Source: Azolla caroliniana
Lineage: Eukaryota; Polypodiophyta
Direction: 5' to 3'
Assembly: GCA_043228905.1 (NCBI GenBank)
Contig: JBHGNT010000011.1
Coordinates: 18,290,001 to 18,354,000, forward strand
Length of the DNA stretch: 64,000 nucleotides
The translations under genes and the position numbers were made by a program. The first letter of the stretch is position 1. Every line of letters starts with the position of its first letter. A model generated the notes under the pieces. That model was not told the origin of the DNA. It searched no databases and saw only the letters and a program-made list of their open reading frames with translations. Positions 27,051 to 38,992 of this stretch are shown piece after piece.

Positions 27051-27659
27051 TTTAAAAAACTTAACGACACATAAAAGTTTGGCTCCTTATCTCTTAACCA
27101 TATTCTCATTTGGCTATTTCTTTCCATTGCTGATACATGTAATGGTTGTCTCTGATTTTGTTGTGCTAAAAGTTTGTCTGTCCTTACATTGTAAGCTTAC
27201 AATTATATGCTAGATTTCTTCTTCCGATTCTTTGTATAGATCCACCCATATATAAGAAAGCTGAATCATGAATGAATCAGAAGTCCATGACTTTGGCATG
27301 ATTGTGATGCTTGTTCTGATGATTCTGTCTTCAAATGTTTATCAAGATTATGCTCAAGGTCAAGTTATATTTTGGGCTATATGCTCTACTCCCAACAAAT
27401 TTTCCAAGGTGGTGGTTCCACCTTGTTGTAATGCCCCTGGCATACAAGTTATTCAATGTGCACTAATAATTTAGGCTAATAACAATCTAAAGGTTGGCAT
27501 TGAAGCTTTTGAAATTTATTTTTTATATTGCTCATATATAAGCAAAATGTGAAAGTGAACTTTTGTGTGGTAATGGTTATATTTTAAGCTCTATGATTAC
27601 ATGATAGATTTTTGCATTTAAGAAATGTCTGCCCATTGGTGGTAGGTGAGCAACGTATA
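27051..27659. other. Spacer and 3' flank of the TSC10-like gene
   Basis: No convincing gene. The 68-codon frame at 27268-27474 (+) has a hydrophobic N-terminal half but no motif and is not called. Confidence 0.35.
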
Positions 27660-28389
27660 TCATATCTTTGACGTATCCGCAATGTGAGATTGGAGATGTC
27701 GATGTTTGACAATATACTTGAAAAAGGTGATTGAAATAATACTTGATAAGCGGAAAGGGACGAACATGATGGTCTCCATAAAGAGCGTAATTCCTGAGTC
27801 GGCATGGATAAATCCTCTCCCAAGCGTCCCCAAGTAAAAACCAAGGAGGGTTGTGGTCACCATGAAAGTGCCAGACTTAATGCCATCAATAATGCACGTT
27901 GCCACAGAATCTGGCAATTCCGTGTACTTGGTATTGAGGTTCACCCACTTCAGTAAAAACTGTATTTCCTTCGCTTGTTCAGCTGCAAACATTGATCACC
28001 ATCCCAAAGACACTCTTAACAGTTAGCCCAATCATATCAATATATATATATGTATGTATGTATTTATTTATTTATATATGCATATACATATACATTTCCT
28101 TGAGAGTAAATACTTGCCATTGTGATTTCCCTGTGCTACTCTTGACCTTTCATCGTCAATGAGGAATGATGTGTTTGTAAATCCAGGACATATCAAGCTC
28201 ACTTTGATGTTGTATGGAAGGAGCTCAAATCTCAGGCCTTCTGCTAACCCTTTCAGTGCATACTTTGTTGCTGTATACACACTATGACCATACATGCAGA
28301 ACTAGAAAGGAAGAACAGAAAAGTTTGTGTATTACTACAGTCTACTACCTTCTTCATTTCTCTCTCTCTCTCTCTCTCTCTCTCTATAC

Positions 28390-28444
<55 letters not shown>

Positions 28445-30567
28445 GTATATTATATACATATATAATGTGATGTGCATGTTATACTTGCTTAAGGTTATGT
28501 AAGGGGCAATACCATAGATGAGAGGGATCCAATGATGACGATGGAGACTGGCTGACTGCGACTATGTGCTTTGAGGAGTGGGAGAGCAGTGTGGAGAGCA
28601 TTGATGGTGCCCATTAGGTTTGTGTTCACTGTGAGTTCCAGGTCCTCCATCTTTCCATCCCCTAAGTATCCACCACGAGTTAAACCCGCATTGCACACCA
28701 TAACATCGATCGCCTTCCATTCATGAGCCCTTTTGATGGCACTTGACAGCGCCTCGAAATCTCGGACATCTGCCGCCTACACCCCACATTTACATCTTCC
28801 AACCGTTACTTGATGCAATGCAATGCAATGACTGAATCACACCATAAGATCACAAGACTCTCAACCGAATGTGCTAGAGGATAGGATTGCAAGCATTAGG
28901 CATGATATAGAGATAACTGATTGTGTTTAACCTTGCGGATGGTTATTGTGAATGGACATGATATACCATCAATCCCATGCATATTCGTGCTATCTCTGAT
29001 CATGGTAATAGGTATAGAGACATACCATCACAATTACATCATGGTCTGGTATATGCATATTCATGTTTGTCGGACATATTCTACCATTATTACCATGTAT
29101 ACATGACATGCCAATATCCATTGTCATAGCCATACATTATAGATATCCCGTTGTCATAACCATGGATATGACACTTTGTGTATACCATCATTATATCATG
29201 CATATGCAATAATATAATATGGGATCTTGACGTATCAATGTTATGGGATTCCAGATTCCTATATGAGAACTTACATAGTATAGTAATTCATATACATTGT
29301 TGGCCGGCCAGGACAACTAGAAGCGTGAAAAAGAACAAGACACCGAGCGCAGGAAAAGTAGGACCAACCAACAAACAAAGAATGCGCCAAACTACCTAAC
29401 AAAGAAAATAGTTGTAAACGCGCCATGCTTCCGAGCAATAAGAAGCATGGAAACCTATAAATACCAAGTGGTTTGTAGAGGAAGAGGAAGAGGACAATAG
29501 ATGTATTGTTTTCGAAGGTAAGGTTACATTGAGGTAAGCTAGTGTGATACCGACAATCGATCGGTACTTGTAACTATGGGTGCTCTTAATATATCATTTG
29601 TTCTTGTGGGCTAATCTAGTGTGTTGAACTTGTGTTCCAAGTGTTTTGTCTATGTAATTGTAAGTCTGTAATCAGTTGTAGCCGATTCGATAGGATAACC
29701 TCTATTGTGCTCCTTAAGATGTTAAGAGCCTTATGTATTCCTGAGTGTGGTGTGGGACAGACAAGCTGGGTACTCTAGCAATAGTCCTCAGTAAACCCTT
29801 GGGGTCGACTTACCTCCCCCTAGCTCCTGTTCGGCTAAATAAATAGTCGATGGCACAACCTTAAATCCCTTCCTCCTTCCCACTACAATCACCTTGATCC
29901 GGTTACTCGGAAGTAGTAACCGCGAGAGTGTTCCTCCGGAAAGAGGTAACATACATAGTCCACAATACTAAATTTAACAAACTTTTATTGACGATACCAA
30001 TTTCCACAACTTTTTACCAACTCTAGTTTTTGCAACATTTATACCAACAACACTAACGGTAGCAATAGTTTTTTTATTTACCAATGACACTAGTTGTAAA
30101 TAACCTTTTTTTGTTTTACTGCAACTAGTTTTGAACAACTTTTCTTTATGGATACTAATTTCAACTGATTTTTTTACCCAGGATTGGTGTAGATTCATTG
30201 ACTTCTGGTTACATAGATTCAGAGCCAAAAAGTATGAGGACATTTTCGTTATGCCTATAAAAACTTTTACCTCGAAATGGATGTGATCAAGACCACACTG
30301 AAGCTCTGCGACCAGGTAATCGACAGCAGAGGAAAGTCTAGAGGAGCTTCTTGACACGAGAGTAACGAATGCGCCGTCGGCAAGGGCCTTTTTCGTGAGT
30401 GCGAGGCCGATACCGCTCGAGCCCCCGGTGACGAAGACATGCTTTCCTTTGAGAGATTTGATGAAAGCCCTTCTGGATCTGAGTGTGGTAATGGTGGCAG
30501 TCCAGAGCATGGCAATGAAAACAACCATGATGGTGAAGAAGCAAAAGAACATGGTGGGAGAAACCAT
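27660..30567 (-). CDS. TSC10: 3-ketodihydrosphinganine reductase (TSC10/KDSR family, short-chain dehydrogenase)
   Basis: Exons on the minus strand: 30567-30271, 28776-28513, 28301-28118, 27982-27660; the sum is 1,068 nt, about 355 residues. Members reduce 3-ketosphinganine to sphinganine with NADPH in the ER, the second step of sphingolipid long-chain base synthesis. Visible: an N-terminal hydrophobic anchor (residues about 4-28); the Rossmann motif TGGSSGIG near 47-54; the catalytic N in NTNLMG, S in IGSLSS and the YTATK (YxxxK) pair; a C-terminal hydrophobic segment typical of the family. All catalytic residues are present, so the gene looks functional. Intron 1 (about 1.5 kb) contains a solo LTR. 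Intron 3 fits only with a GC donor (ATG|GCAAGT); the GT four bases downstream would give a stop. Intron 2 has (CT)n and (TA)n tracts. The start is the ATG directly before the membrane anchor. A close relative within the 11-beta-hydroxysteroid dehydrogenase-like SDRs is the main alternative. Confidence 0.88.
29298..29951 (+). mobile_element. Solo LTR in intron 1 of the TSC10-like gene, target duplication TACAT
   Basis: A 654-bp sequence with TGTTGGCC at the start and GGTAACA at the end, flanked by TACAT at 29293-29297 and 29952-29956. A TATA-like CTATAAATACC lies near 29455, so the LTR promoter probably reads plus, antisense to the host gene. No primer-binding site or coding domain follows. 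It is unrelated by eye to the other LTRs here. Confidence 0.88.
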
Positions 30568-31570
30568 GGCTATGAGAAAGAGAGAGACTAGGAAGAATTT
30601 GATAAGAGTAGTAGTGGTGCCATGACTTATCTATCTATCTATCTATATATATATATGATCAAAATATTTAGTGAGACTTTCTTTTGTTGTTGATGCAAAC
30701 TCCATAAATCATTGGCAAATAATGATCAGAACACAAATTTTGTTGGCTGTTTTTTTACCTTTAATTTAAAAGTTTTCTCTGATTTATTTATGTTGATTTT
30801 TGTCTTTCTCACCACCCCAACATAGGTGTGATTGATGAAGACAAGCTTCTATGTCCTGAGTGAGGGAGATTTAAATGAGAAAAGACTCCTACACCTAATC
30901 TCATGATCATCAATGAGGCTGACCTCCATCCACAGTGTATGCAAATGACAAGCAAATGCCAGTGGACTGAAAAGAATCCAAACAAATGGGGAGAAACCAT
31001 GGCTACTAGATAAAGGACATACAGTTTTTTTTATCACACATGGTGGTCACACACAATTAAAGAGATATTTGTTAGTAGTGAGACTTTTGTTTTGGAGGGC
31101 TGGTGGTTGTGTTTTTGGTGCATCATTTAATGTAAAAGAAGTTTTGAAGGCTAAAGTTTCTTTCCTTTTCTTTGTCTGCTTTTAAGTTTTTGAGGACCTC
31201 AATTTGGTGAAGAGATAACTTCAAAAACATTGTTATGGACTTCAAATGCTTTCTTCTTCTTCCTTTTTCCGATGCCCTGAGGTGTCCCGATCCTTCCTTA
31301 TCCGAGATTCCCGTGACAATAAGCCTTTCAAGTCTCAAGATGGCTCGCTACATTGACACTCTTTTGTTTCGAGCCTCGGGGAGGTATGCGGAGTGACCGT
31401 GAAGCTTTCATCATTGAGCTTGAAACTCAATTCCGGTTCCCCCGAGATGTCCCAATCCTTATCCGAGATTCCATCCCATGACAACAAGCCGTTCAAATCT
31501 CGGGAGATGTGCTGAGTGATGATGTTCGGCTTTAATCACCGGGCTAGGAATTTAATTCTTGCCCCCCTCT
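30568..31570. other. Upstream region of the TSC10-like gene
   Basis: (TATC)n and (TA)n lie at 30629-30655. Parts of the gene's 5' end recur here (see 30809-31000). No other gene is seen. From 31270 to 31560 there are two diverged direct copies of a segment around TTATCCGAGATTCC. Confidence 0.35.
30809..31000 (-). pseudogene. Degenerate duplicate of the first exon of the TSC10-like gene
   Basis: On the minus strand the frame opens with MVSP and a hydrophobic stretch, as in the true exon 1. The sequences around GAGAAACCATGGCTA (about 30558 and 30993) and around TAGTGAGACTTT (about 30668 and 31075) are repeated in the same order. After about 20 codons the similarity fades and no TGGSSGIG motif is found. 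It looks like an old partial tandem copy. Confidence 0.4.
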
Positions 31571-31925
31571 CCATTTCCGCATACATCATCACATATTTTT
31601 GGCCCTAACTCTTGTCGGGGAATGATTGTGAATTCCAACTTTACTATGAATTTCTATGGCATAATCATTGGCTTGAACCTTAACTCTAGGTCCCCCCCCC
31701 TCCATGTCTACACATCACAAGTTTGACAGTTGTCCCTGAACTGTTCTTGACAAATGATTGTGAATTCAACTTTATTATGAATTTCTATATTATAATCATT
31801 GGGCTTACAACTTGATTAATGATCCCCCAACCCATTTCCACATCATCACATTTTTTTTGCCCATAATTTTTGTCTGCCAAATCTTGCAAATCCAATTCTA
31901 TTAGGAATTTCTATTGTATCCAAAG
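31571..31925 (+). repeat. Degenerate tandem repeat, unit about 120-130 bp
   Basis: Roughly three copies of a unit containing GATTGTGAATTC, TTATGAATTTCTAT and ATAATCATTGG, followed by a C-rich run and CATCACA. The third copy is the most diverged. Confidence 0.6.
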
Positions 31926-33805
31926 ATAATTGATAAACATGATGTCTTATACCAAATACACCATAACCCCAATATCTCAATAAATGAAAAAATATTTGAG
32001 TTTGTAACATTGGCCACTTTGACCCAACATGAATGGAGTCCTACACTACCCACCCGCACATGTATGCCCAAAAATATTGTGATGCCTCATAAGTGATAGA
32101 GTGAAATGTGTTATATTCCAACAAGTTACATAGACTAAATACAATATTTCTCTTCCTAAAGGCATCTCCCAAGGGCCATCTCCCAATCATAACCCTCCAA
32201 AGAAACAACTTAGCTCTAATCGGAAGAAGGGATCACCAACCCATGCCTAACACATTATACCACCACATGATCACATTGCGGGCTTTCTATTCCTTACACC
32301 CTTGTAAACTTATCCTCCATCACTCATAACTATGAATAATGTTATGATAAGCAACAATTGTTTTTAAGTTAAGAAGTGAATGTCCAATCAACCTCCTCTA
32401 GGTAAACTCAAGGAAATTTGGAATCGGGTACTAGAAAGTTTCTCTCCTTGCATCTTAGGCCAATATATGATGACTATAGTTACGAGGAATGTGAAATCTT
32501 GTCCTAGTTGTTCAAAATGCTATGATTTGTTGTTAAGTAGCCAACTTAGCATAGATCCTATTATAGTCAAACCCAACTTCACCATTAGGATTGTAATGAA
32601 GTTTATACCCTCCCATCCCAACATTTGTGTTGCTGACAATACCTCTCTCTATAATGAACTAACATTCTCCAAGTCTTTTTTTTTTGGGGGGGGGAGGGGG
32701 GATGCCACTACATGTATTCTAACACGTTGTACAAGTAAGCCACCAATGTTAATCATCACAGATCTCGAACATTTCATGGACATATCATTTCACGAGGGTG
32801 CTATCTTTGTTTTTCCAATTGCCATCAATACCTACTTTCTCTACAAAGAATGCAACCATTTCTATCTAACGTTGTTTTCCGTGTAACAGAACTCTTAGAA
32901 ACTAAACTTTGCAATCTAACATATGGTCACGACTCACACATATTCAATATATCAACAACCCCAATCTCTTTAGAATGGTAGTATGATTCCATGCCACCTA
33001 AGCAAGGTGCACACTGCATATGTTCAATGTTGTTGTGCTTATTGCATATACAAAAAGAACAATTCTTAGGTTGGTTTCTCCATGATATTATAGTGATGCT
33101 TCCTTGATGTGAGGCAAAAGCTTGTAAACAAATATGAGAGAAGTGATACAACCAAATGTTTGAAAGAGTGTCAATATTTCCCTACAAGATTGGGACATGG
33201 ACGTGGTGATGGAGCTTTTTAATTTGTTTAGTGGTACTTACGTTGCTAGTTGGAAACTTCAAATTGTGGTGAAAACTTAGATTTTTTTTTGCTGCAAAGA
33301 GTCAATTAGATTCTTGAGTTTTTATAAGCATTCAAAGTAAAAAGTAGGAATTTGAAAAAGGATTTCCTTGATTTCTAGGCAATCAAGTAGGAATTGTTCC
33401 AAGAATTTAGCTACCTATAGTTGGTTTTGACCAAACAGCTGATTTTCGCACATAGGTAATTGAAAAGGGCCTAAATTTTGTCCATCACAAAAACTTGCAT
33501 GATTTGAAAGTCTATGTTGAATTTGTCCAAATAGTGAAAATTTTCCAAACCTTTGCCTACGAAGATTTTGTAAATGAGGTGCACTTATTCTCTATAGAAG
33601 TGCTTTGGTGAGTGCACCATTTCTTAAGATGTGTAAGATTACTTCCGATGCTAAGGATCCTTTTGATGTTTGATGTCATGCTTGATGCATCTGGTTTATT
33701 ATCAATCTCACTTGCTAGTTGCTTGGAGATGGGCTTCTCTTACTTTCCCCAAGTGTAGTATGTTGTACTTAACGCATGTGTATTAATGGTTATATATTCA
33801 ATAGA
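31926..33805. other. Spacer, possible weak LINE relic
   Basis: No gene. At 32927-33151 the minus strand reads CSFC...IEHMQC, which faintly resembles the zinc-binding domain found after plant LINE reverse transcriptases; this is too weak to call. An open frame at 32380-32886 (+) has no motif and includes a G-run artefact-like tract. Confidence 0.3.
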
Positions 33806-33814
33806 TACTTTATA

Positions 33815-34120
33815 GGGAAAAGTACCAGGATACCCCTGGAAGTTCGTCTATTTACCAGAATGCCCCTAGTAGTTCCAAATTTACCAAACTACATCTATGT
33901 CCAAAAAATTATAAAGTAATTATACACTCAAATCTACAAGTCCTATTTACCAAAGATGGTAGAAATGGACCCGAACTAGCCCTATTTACCAAAGATTTGA
34001 GTGTATAATTACTTTATAAAGTGTAATTTTTTGGACATAGGGGTAGTTTGGTAAATTTGGAACTTCCAAGGGAATTTTGGTAATTAGACGAACTTCCAGG
34101 GGTATCTTGGTACTTTTCCC
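33815..34120. mobile_element. Foldback MITE of Mutator type with 9-bp target duplication
   Basis: A 306-bp element whose two ends (GGGAAAAGTACC...GGTACTTTTCCC) form inverted repeats of roughly 120 bp with few mismatches, so most of it folds into one hairpin. It is flanked by the identical 9-mer TACTTTATA at 33806-33814 and 34121-34129. A 9-bp duplication is the signature of Mutator-like transposases. No coding sequence, so it is non-autonomous. Confidence 0.92.
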
Positions 34121-34129
34121 TACTTTATA

Positions 34130-35006
34130 TTTGAATCGATGATCAATCAATTGCATTGAAATTTGCTTGACTTTGGCCATCTTTACTTTTGTTTTTATCA
34201 TTAATGTATTTGAATTATTGCCCATTATGTTAGTACCTACCGGCCATAGCTAGTTGTAACTCGTGTGTTTATCATCTTACCTTATGTTGTATTACATATT
34301 TCTTTCAATGCTCATTTCAACGTAGTCTTACTGCATAACATCATGAGCCATAAATATAGCTAGATAGCCTACTTCTTTAATCCTTGTAAGACAACTTATA
34401 CTATTCTAGACAATGATTTCTACATTCAATTTGTACTTATGAAATCCTATCATGAGTCATAAAGATAGGACGTCGAAGTACAAATTGAATGTAGATAGAT
34501 ATACCATAACGTCTCACCCCTATGATTTTGTTTAAAGTAAAAAAGAGTTGTTTTACACACAAGCTTAGTGTGTCATTGTGTTAATCATGAATCACACATT
34601 CCATATATGTATGGTAAGAAAAATGTCCTCATTGGTTTTTCTCCACAATATTCCAAGGTCATTTACATGATATTATACATATATTTCTATGATGGAATAA
34701 AACTTTCAAGAAATTGAGAGTTTTAGCATGGTCTCCCACTTCTTGTCTTTTTTAGTTTGGGAACCATTTGCATGATTAACATGCAATTTTTAACAAGGAA
34801 AATTATCCCCAATGTTTTAGTTCCTTTTTCCAACTTGAGACATTTTAATTGTTCATCGAGTTCCTTTGGCGTGATTATTTATTTATTTATCTATTAAGGG
34901 GAAAAGGGTTGCCATTTCATAGATGTCATGTCTTCTTTCTTGTTTACAAACAGACAAAATCTAAGCACCCTTTGCATTTAATAAAAAATATATGTTTTAG
35001 ATCATC
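34130..35006. other. AT-rich spacer with a short hairpin
   Basis: No gene. A perfect 19-bp inverted repeat (34420-34438 and 34476-34494, spacer 37 nt) is described among the findings. A CATGAG(C/T)CATAAA(T/G)ATAG segment occurs twice nearby. Confidence 0.4.
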
Positions 35007-35240
35007 CTAAGTTTTTATAATTCCTTGTATTGATGTTGGAAACGGGCCCATGAAGTCCCATCCCAGCATCTCGAAAGGTTCCTTGACCTCAATGGGTGTC
35101 AAGGTACCGTATGTGGATTGTGGGTTTTTTATGGCCTGACATGTGGGGCATGTTTGTAGGAATGTGGAGATAGACTGTCTTAATTTTGGCCAATAATACA
35201 TAGAACGAATGCGATGGAGAAGCTTATGGAAGCCAAAAGG
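35007..35240 (-). pseudogene. Ty3/gypsy integrase fragment (zinc-binding N-terminus)
   Basis: The minus strand reads a GFHKLLHRIRSMYYWP segment followed by CPTCQ and GWDFMGPFP, the HHCC zinc finger and first catalytic-domain strand of a Ty3/gypsy integrase. The frame stays open for about 78 codons then ends without the DDE core. It abuts about 45 bp of the copia LTR start (35238-35282), so this is a rearrangement junction. The sequence differs from the chromovirus at 39-45 kb. Confidence 0.7.
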
Positions 35241-35521
35241 AGATAATGTGAATACGTCCATTAGAAGCCCGTATTCAACACTCCCCCGTAATGGGCGTAT
35301 ACATTTGAAATATGTAGACCGAAATGAATGTACAATACAGATTGATACAAGGTTTACGAACAATCGAGAATTCTTTCGAGTTGGTGAACTTCGAAGAGCA
35401 GAAGGTTGGATTGGCCGAGTTCGGAGAGACTGAAGCCGAAGTTCGAACTATCCGAGAAACGTCTTGAGTGTTCGATTTAATAAAATTGATTCTTCATTAC
35501 GCCCATTCGATGCCGAAGGGA

Positions 35522-36290
35522 TCAAAATCGATCCAGCTGGAGACACTTGGTCATTGCATCCACAACGTTGTCGGCTGTAGGTACCTTCTCAAGGCCGATT
35601 TTCCCTAAAATGACACAGTTCCGAACAAAATGATATCGAACATTGATATGCTTGGAGGCGTTGTGATGAACCTGATTTTTCAACAGAGCAACAACACCCT
35701 GACTGTCACTGTAAACAATTGGAGCCGAGTTGATTTCGGCTTGTCGAAATGTATAGGCTAGCTGACCGAACCATAAGGCCTCTTTTGCCGCATCGGACAC
35801 GTCTACATATTCGGCCTCGGTCATTTATGTGGCGGTGCACTCCTGAAGTTTCAATTTCCACGAGATCGCTCCATTGCCGAGTTTAAAACAATATCTGGTT
35901 GTCAATTTACGACTGTCTATGCAACCTGCAAAGTCTGAGTCGGTGTATCCGACTACGCCTAAGATGTCGTTCGGGTCGAATAGAATACCAAGGTCTTTTG
36001 TGCCCACTAGATATCTGAACACATGCTTGACTACATTCCAATGCGATCAGTCAGGATTTTGCATAAATTTGCTGACGACTCCGACGGCATGAGCGATGTC
36101 GGGCCGTGTCGCGACCATCGCGTACATCAAAGAGCCGACTGCCGGTGCATATGGTACCGATCTCACAGTATCCCCCTCCGGACCGGATGTTGGACAGTCA
36201 CGTTGAGATAGCCAAGTGCTAATAGGGAGTGGGGTTGAGGCAGATTTCAACTTCCCGTGAAGCCGACCACGTGTTGTGAGCTAGGCCTTC
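35522..36290 (-). pseudogene. Copia RNase H region
   Basis: The minus strand reads SLMYAMVATRPDIAHAVG, then GYTDSDFAGC, then AEYVDVSDAAKEALW and KHINVRYHFVR: the C-terminal tail of copia RT followed by RNase H. The catalytic-type acidic residues of TDSDFAG are present. Three frames must be joined across a stop near 36047 and one near 35824. The region directly precedes the expected 3' LTR. Confidence 0.85.
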
Positions 36291-36299
36291 GTGAAGGGT

Positions 36300-38527
36300 T
36301 GGCACATCGAAGAAAATTACCTTTTGGACTTCGATGGGTTTTTCGACCGATTGATGCATGGCCAATTCGTTGAACACAACGTCCGAACTTCGAACGATTT
36401 GTCTGTGCTCGGGGTCCAGAGTCGGTATCCTATTTCGCTATTTGGTCCATAACCGAGGAAAATACATTTCCTAGACCTTACTGCAAGTTTGTGGCGATCA
36501 TCTTTCGGGATGAGGGCGTACGCCTCGCATATGAAAATCCTCGGCTTGTCGTAATTCGGTTTACTGCCGGTCCATAGTTCCTGAGGGATCCAAAGTCCTA
36601 GAGGCCTGCTCGACGACATATTGATTATGTGTACTACCGTAAGTAGGGCCTCTGCCCATAAACCATCCGACAGTCCGGAGTGTTGGAGCATAGAAACTAT
36701 CCTTTCTTGAATTGTCCGATTCATTCGCTCGGCAATTCCATTCTGCTCCGGACTGTGGGGTGCCGTAAATTCACATTTGATGCCAGGTTGTCGGCAAAAT
36801 TTGACGAATTCCTCTGATTTGAACTCTCCCTCGTTATCGGTCTGAAAGCATTTCAGTTTTTGGCCGGATTGATTCTCTACCATAGCAAGCCAATCAGAGA
36901 AGATCGAGAACACTCAATGTTTCCTTTTGATCGAATAAACCCACACCTTCTGAATTGAGTCGTCAATGAAGCTGACGAAATACAAAGCACCGCTAAGAGA
37001 TTGATGTGGGATGGGACCACAGACATCCGTGTGGACCAAATCGAGCGGACTCGATTCTGTCGGGGCGGATGATGGGTGTGTAGCGGCTGTCTGTTTGCCG
37101 TATTGGCAATGCTCACAGAATTGATGATCCGAGAAGGAGAGTTTGGGGATGTATCTGACTTTGGATAAGTGCGTGACACCGGCCTTGCTGAGGTGTCCAA
37201 GTTGTCCATGCCATAGTGATGACACGTGGATGTCAACCAAAAACAGGTCACCCTCTGTGAGTGTGATGTACAAAGGATACAATGAGTGTATCTTCGGTCC
37301 TCGCGCAAGCAGGAGGTTCCCCTTATGGAGCGCCCACCCTCCTGATGAGAAGCCAACACGAATGTTGTCTTCATCCAATTGTCTGACTGAGATTAGTGGA
37401 CTTGAGAGCTCAAGTACATGTCGGACATTGCGTAGTACTAATGTAGAACCACCTGCAAGGTTGAGCTCTACTGTGCCGATTCCAATTATGTCGCAGTGTT
37501 GCAAATTTTCTACTTGTACTGAATCGGAATGTCGGGCAGTGTATTGCCAGAATTGGGATCGATGAGGAGTCACATGAAAGGACGCACCCAAGTCTAAGAG
37601 CCATGTGCTCAATTCTTCAGTCGTAAGCAAAACTTCTAATTCGATTGGGTTCTCAATTGATAATATGTTCAGGTCGTTTGATAATACTTCGGCTGTAGAG
37701 CCAATGTAGTTGATCTCCTCGTGTTGGCCACTCTTCTGCTCGGCTCATTGAGCCTTATCGTTTTTGGCGTTGAGTGCACGACAATCGGCTTTGATGTGTC
37801 CAGGTTTCTTGCAGTAGTTGCAGACTCGATTATCCCAAGACTTGCTCTGACTTCACTAATTGTTTGGCTATCATGAAGAACTTCTTCCACGGTTGTTCGA
37901 TCGGTTGGTTGAACCTTGTACTACATAAGTGTTGTTGGTTGAATCGTTCGCAAACGATTTTCTCTGAGCTGCTTCAGTCAGAATTGCACTTGTGACTAAG
38001 GAGTACTTGACGACAGCTATCGACGCATTGCACACAGTTGTAATGAAAGTTTCCCACGAAGGAGGGAGACTACTCATGAGCAACATTACTTTTAGGTCAT
38101 CCTCGATAATCGTCCCCTGGGCCGAAATTTGGGAGCTTAAGCTTTTGTACTCGTTCAGGTGTGCCTAGACCGAGTCAGACTCTTTCATCCGAATTTTATA
38201 AAGGCGCCAAATTAGGTATATCTTGGTGGCGACGACCTTCTTTTCGTAAGTGTTGGAAAGTGTCTCACATATTTGGAGGGCAGTCGAACACGATTGCACC
38301 GTGAAGTACACAGACTCCAATAGGTGCATCCGAATGGTGGCTCGGACGATTCTGTCAAGCTTTTCCCATTCAAGAGGCTTGTATCCTTCTAGAGGGTCTC
38401 CATTCTCAATGGGGTCAATTTGCCCCTTGACTATTAAATAGTCCTGCATTTGCTTCTTCCAGAAGTGGAATTTCGATCCGTCAAACTTCCTTAGACTCAT
38501 CTCTGACGAGCTGGATGTTGATGCCAT
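36300..38527 (-). pseudogene. Copia gag, protease and integrase
   Basis: Gag starts with an ATG at 38527. A CAG-to-TAG type nonsense codon interrupts it near 38165. A CCHC zinc knuckle (CNYCKKPGHIKADC) lies near 37800-37845 minus. The protease motif reads LLDLGASFHV near 37590, where the family has Asp-Ser-Gly, so the Ser is replaced. Integrase has the HHCC finger (CEHCQYGK), then HTDVCGP, DNEGEF and QNGIAER, i.e. all three DDE acids, split by a stop near 36914. The frame is lost after the integrase C-terminus (KCIFLGY). Confidence 0.85.
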
Positions 38528-38980
38528 ATGTGTTGGTTTAATAGACTTTGTTTGGAGTCAGCTACGAATTGTGGTGGAGTGCAACAGGCAAGCTCACTCG
38601 ATGTCGTTCTAATTGGAGTTGGACACAAGTCGTGTCGGTTTCGAATATAGATGAATCCTGTTCGGAATGACTACAATGAACTGACTTAGTCAAATTGAAC
38701 CCGGATTTGATTGTTCGATTTTGAATGTTGATTTTTCCGAGATTTCTCAACACTGATTATTCCAGGCCGATCCTGTTTCGGGTAACTGCAACGATGAGAG
38801 GGATGGAGCAACTAGTCCTCCCGAGTGTCATTTAGCCGAATGAAACACAGATTGGGGTTGTCTCTCTTCGTCAGATGTGATTTCAAGAGGAGTTGCCAAT
38901 CGAGATCTTCAAGGTGTACAGGAGAAGAGTTGCTGATGGAGGTTAGATAGATGGCGGTAGTGGAATCAAATAAACATCGT

Positions 38981-38990
38981 TATGATACCA
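38981..38990 (-). other. Primer-binding site of the copia element
   Basis: On the minus strand TGGTATCATA follows the LTR end by two bases. TGGTATCA is complementary to the 3' end of initiator methionine tRNA, the usual primer of plant copia elements. Confidence 0.75.
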
Positions 38991-38992
38991 TA

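Noticed and set aside
32380-32886. 168-codon plus-strand frame
   Set aside because: No family motif, AT-rich codons, and it runs through a poly-T/poly-G tract; likely random.
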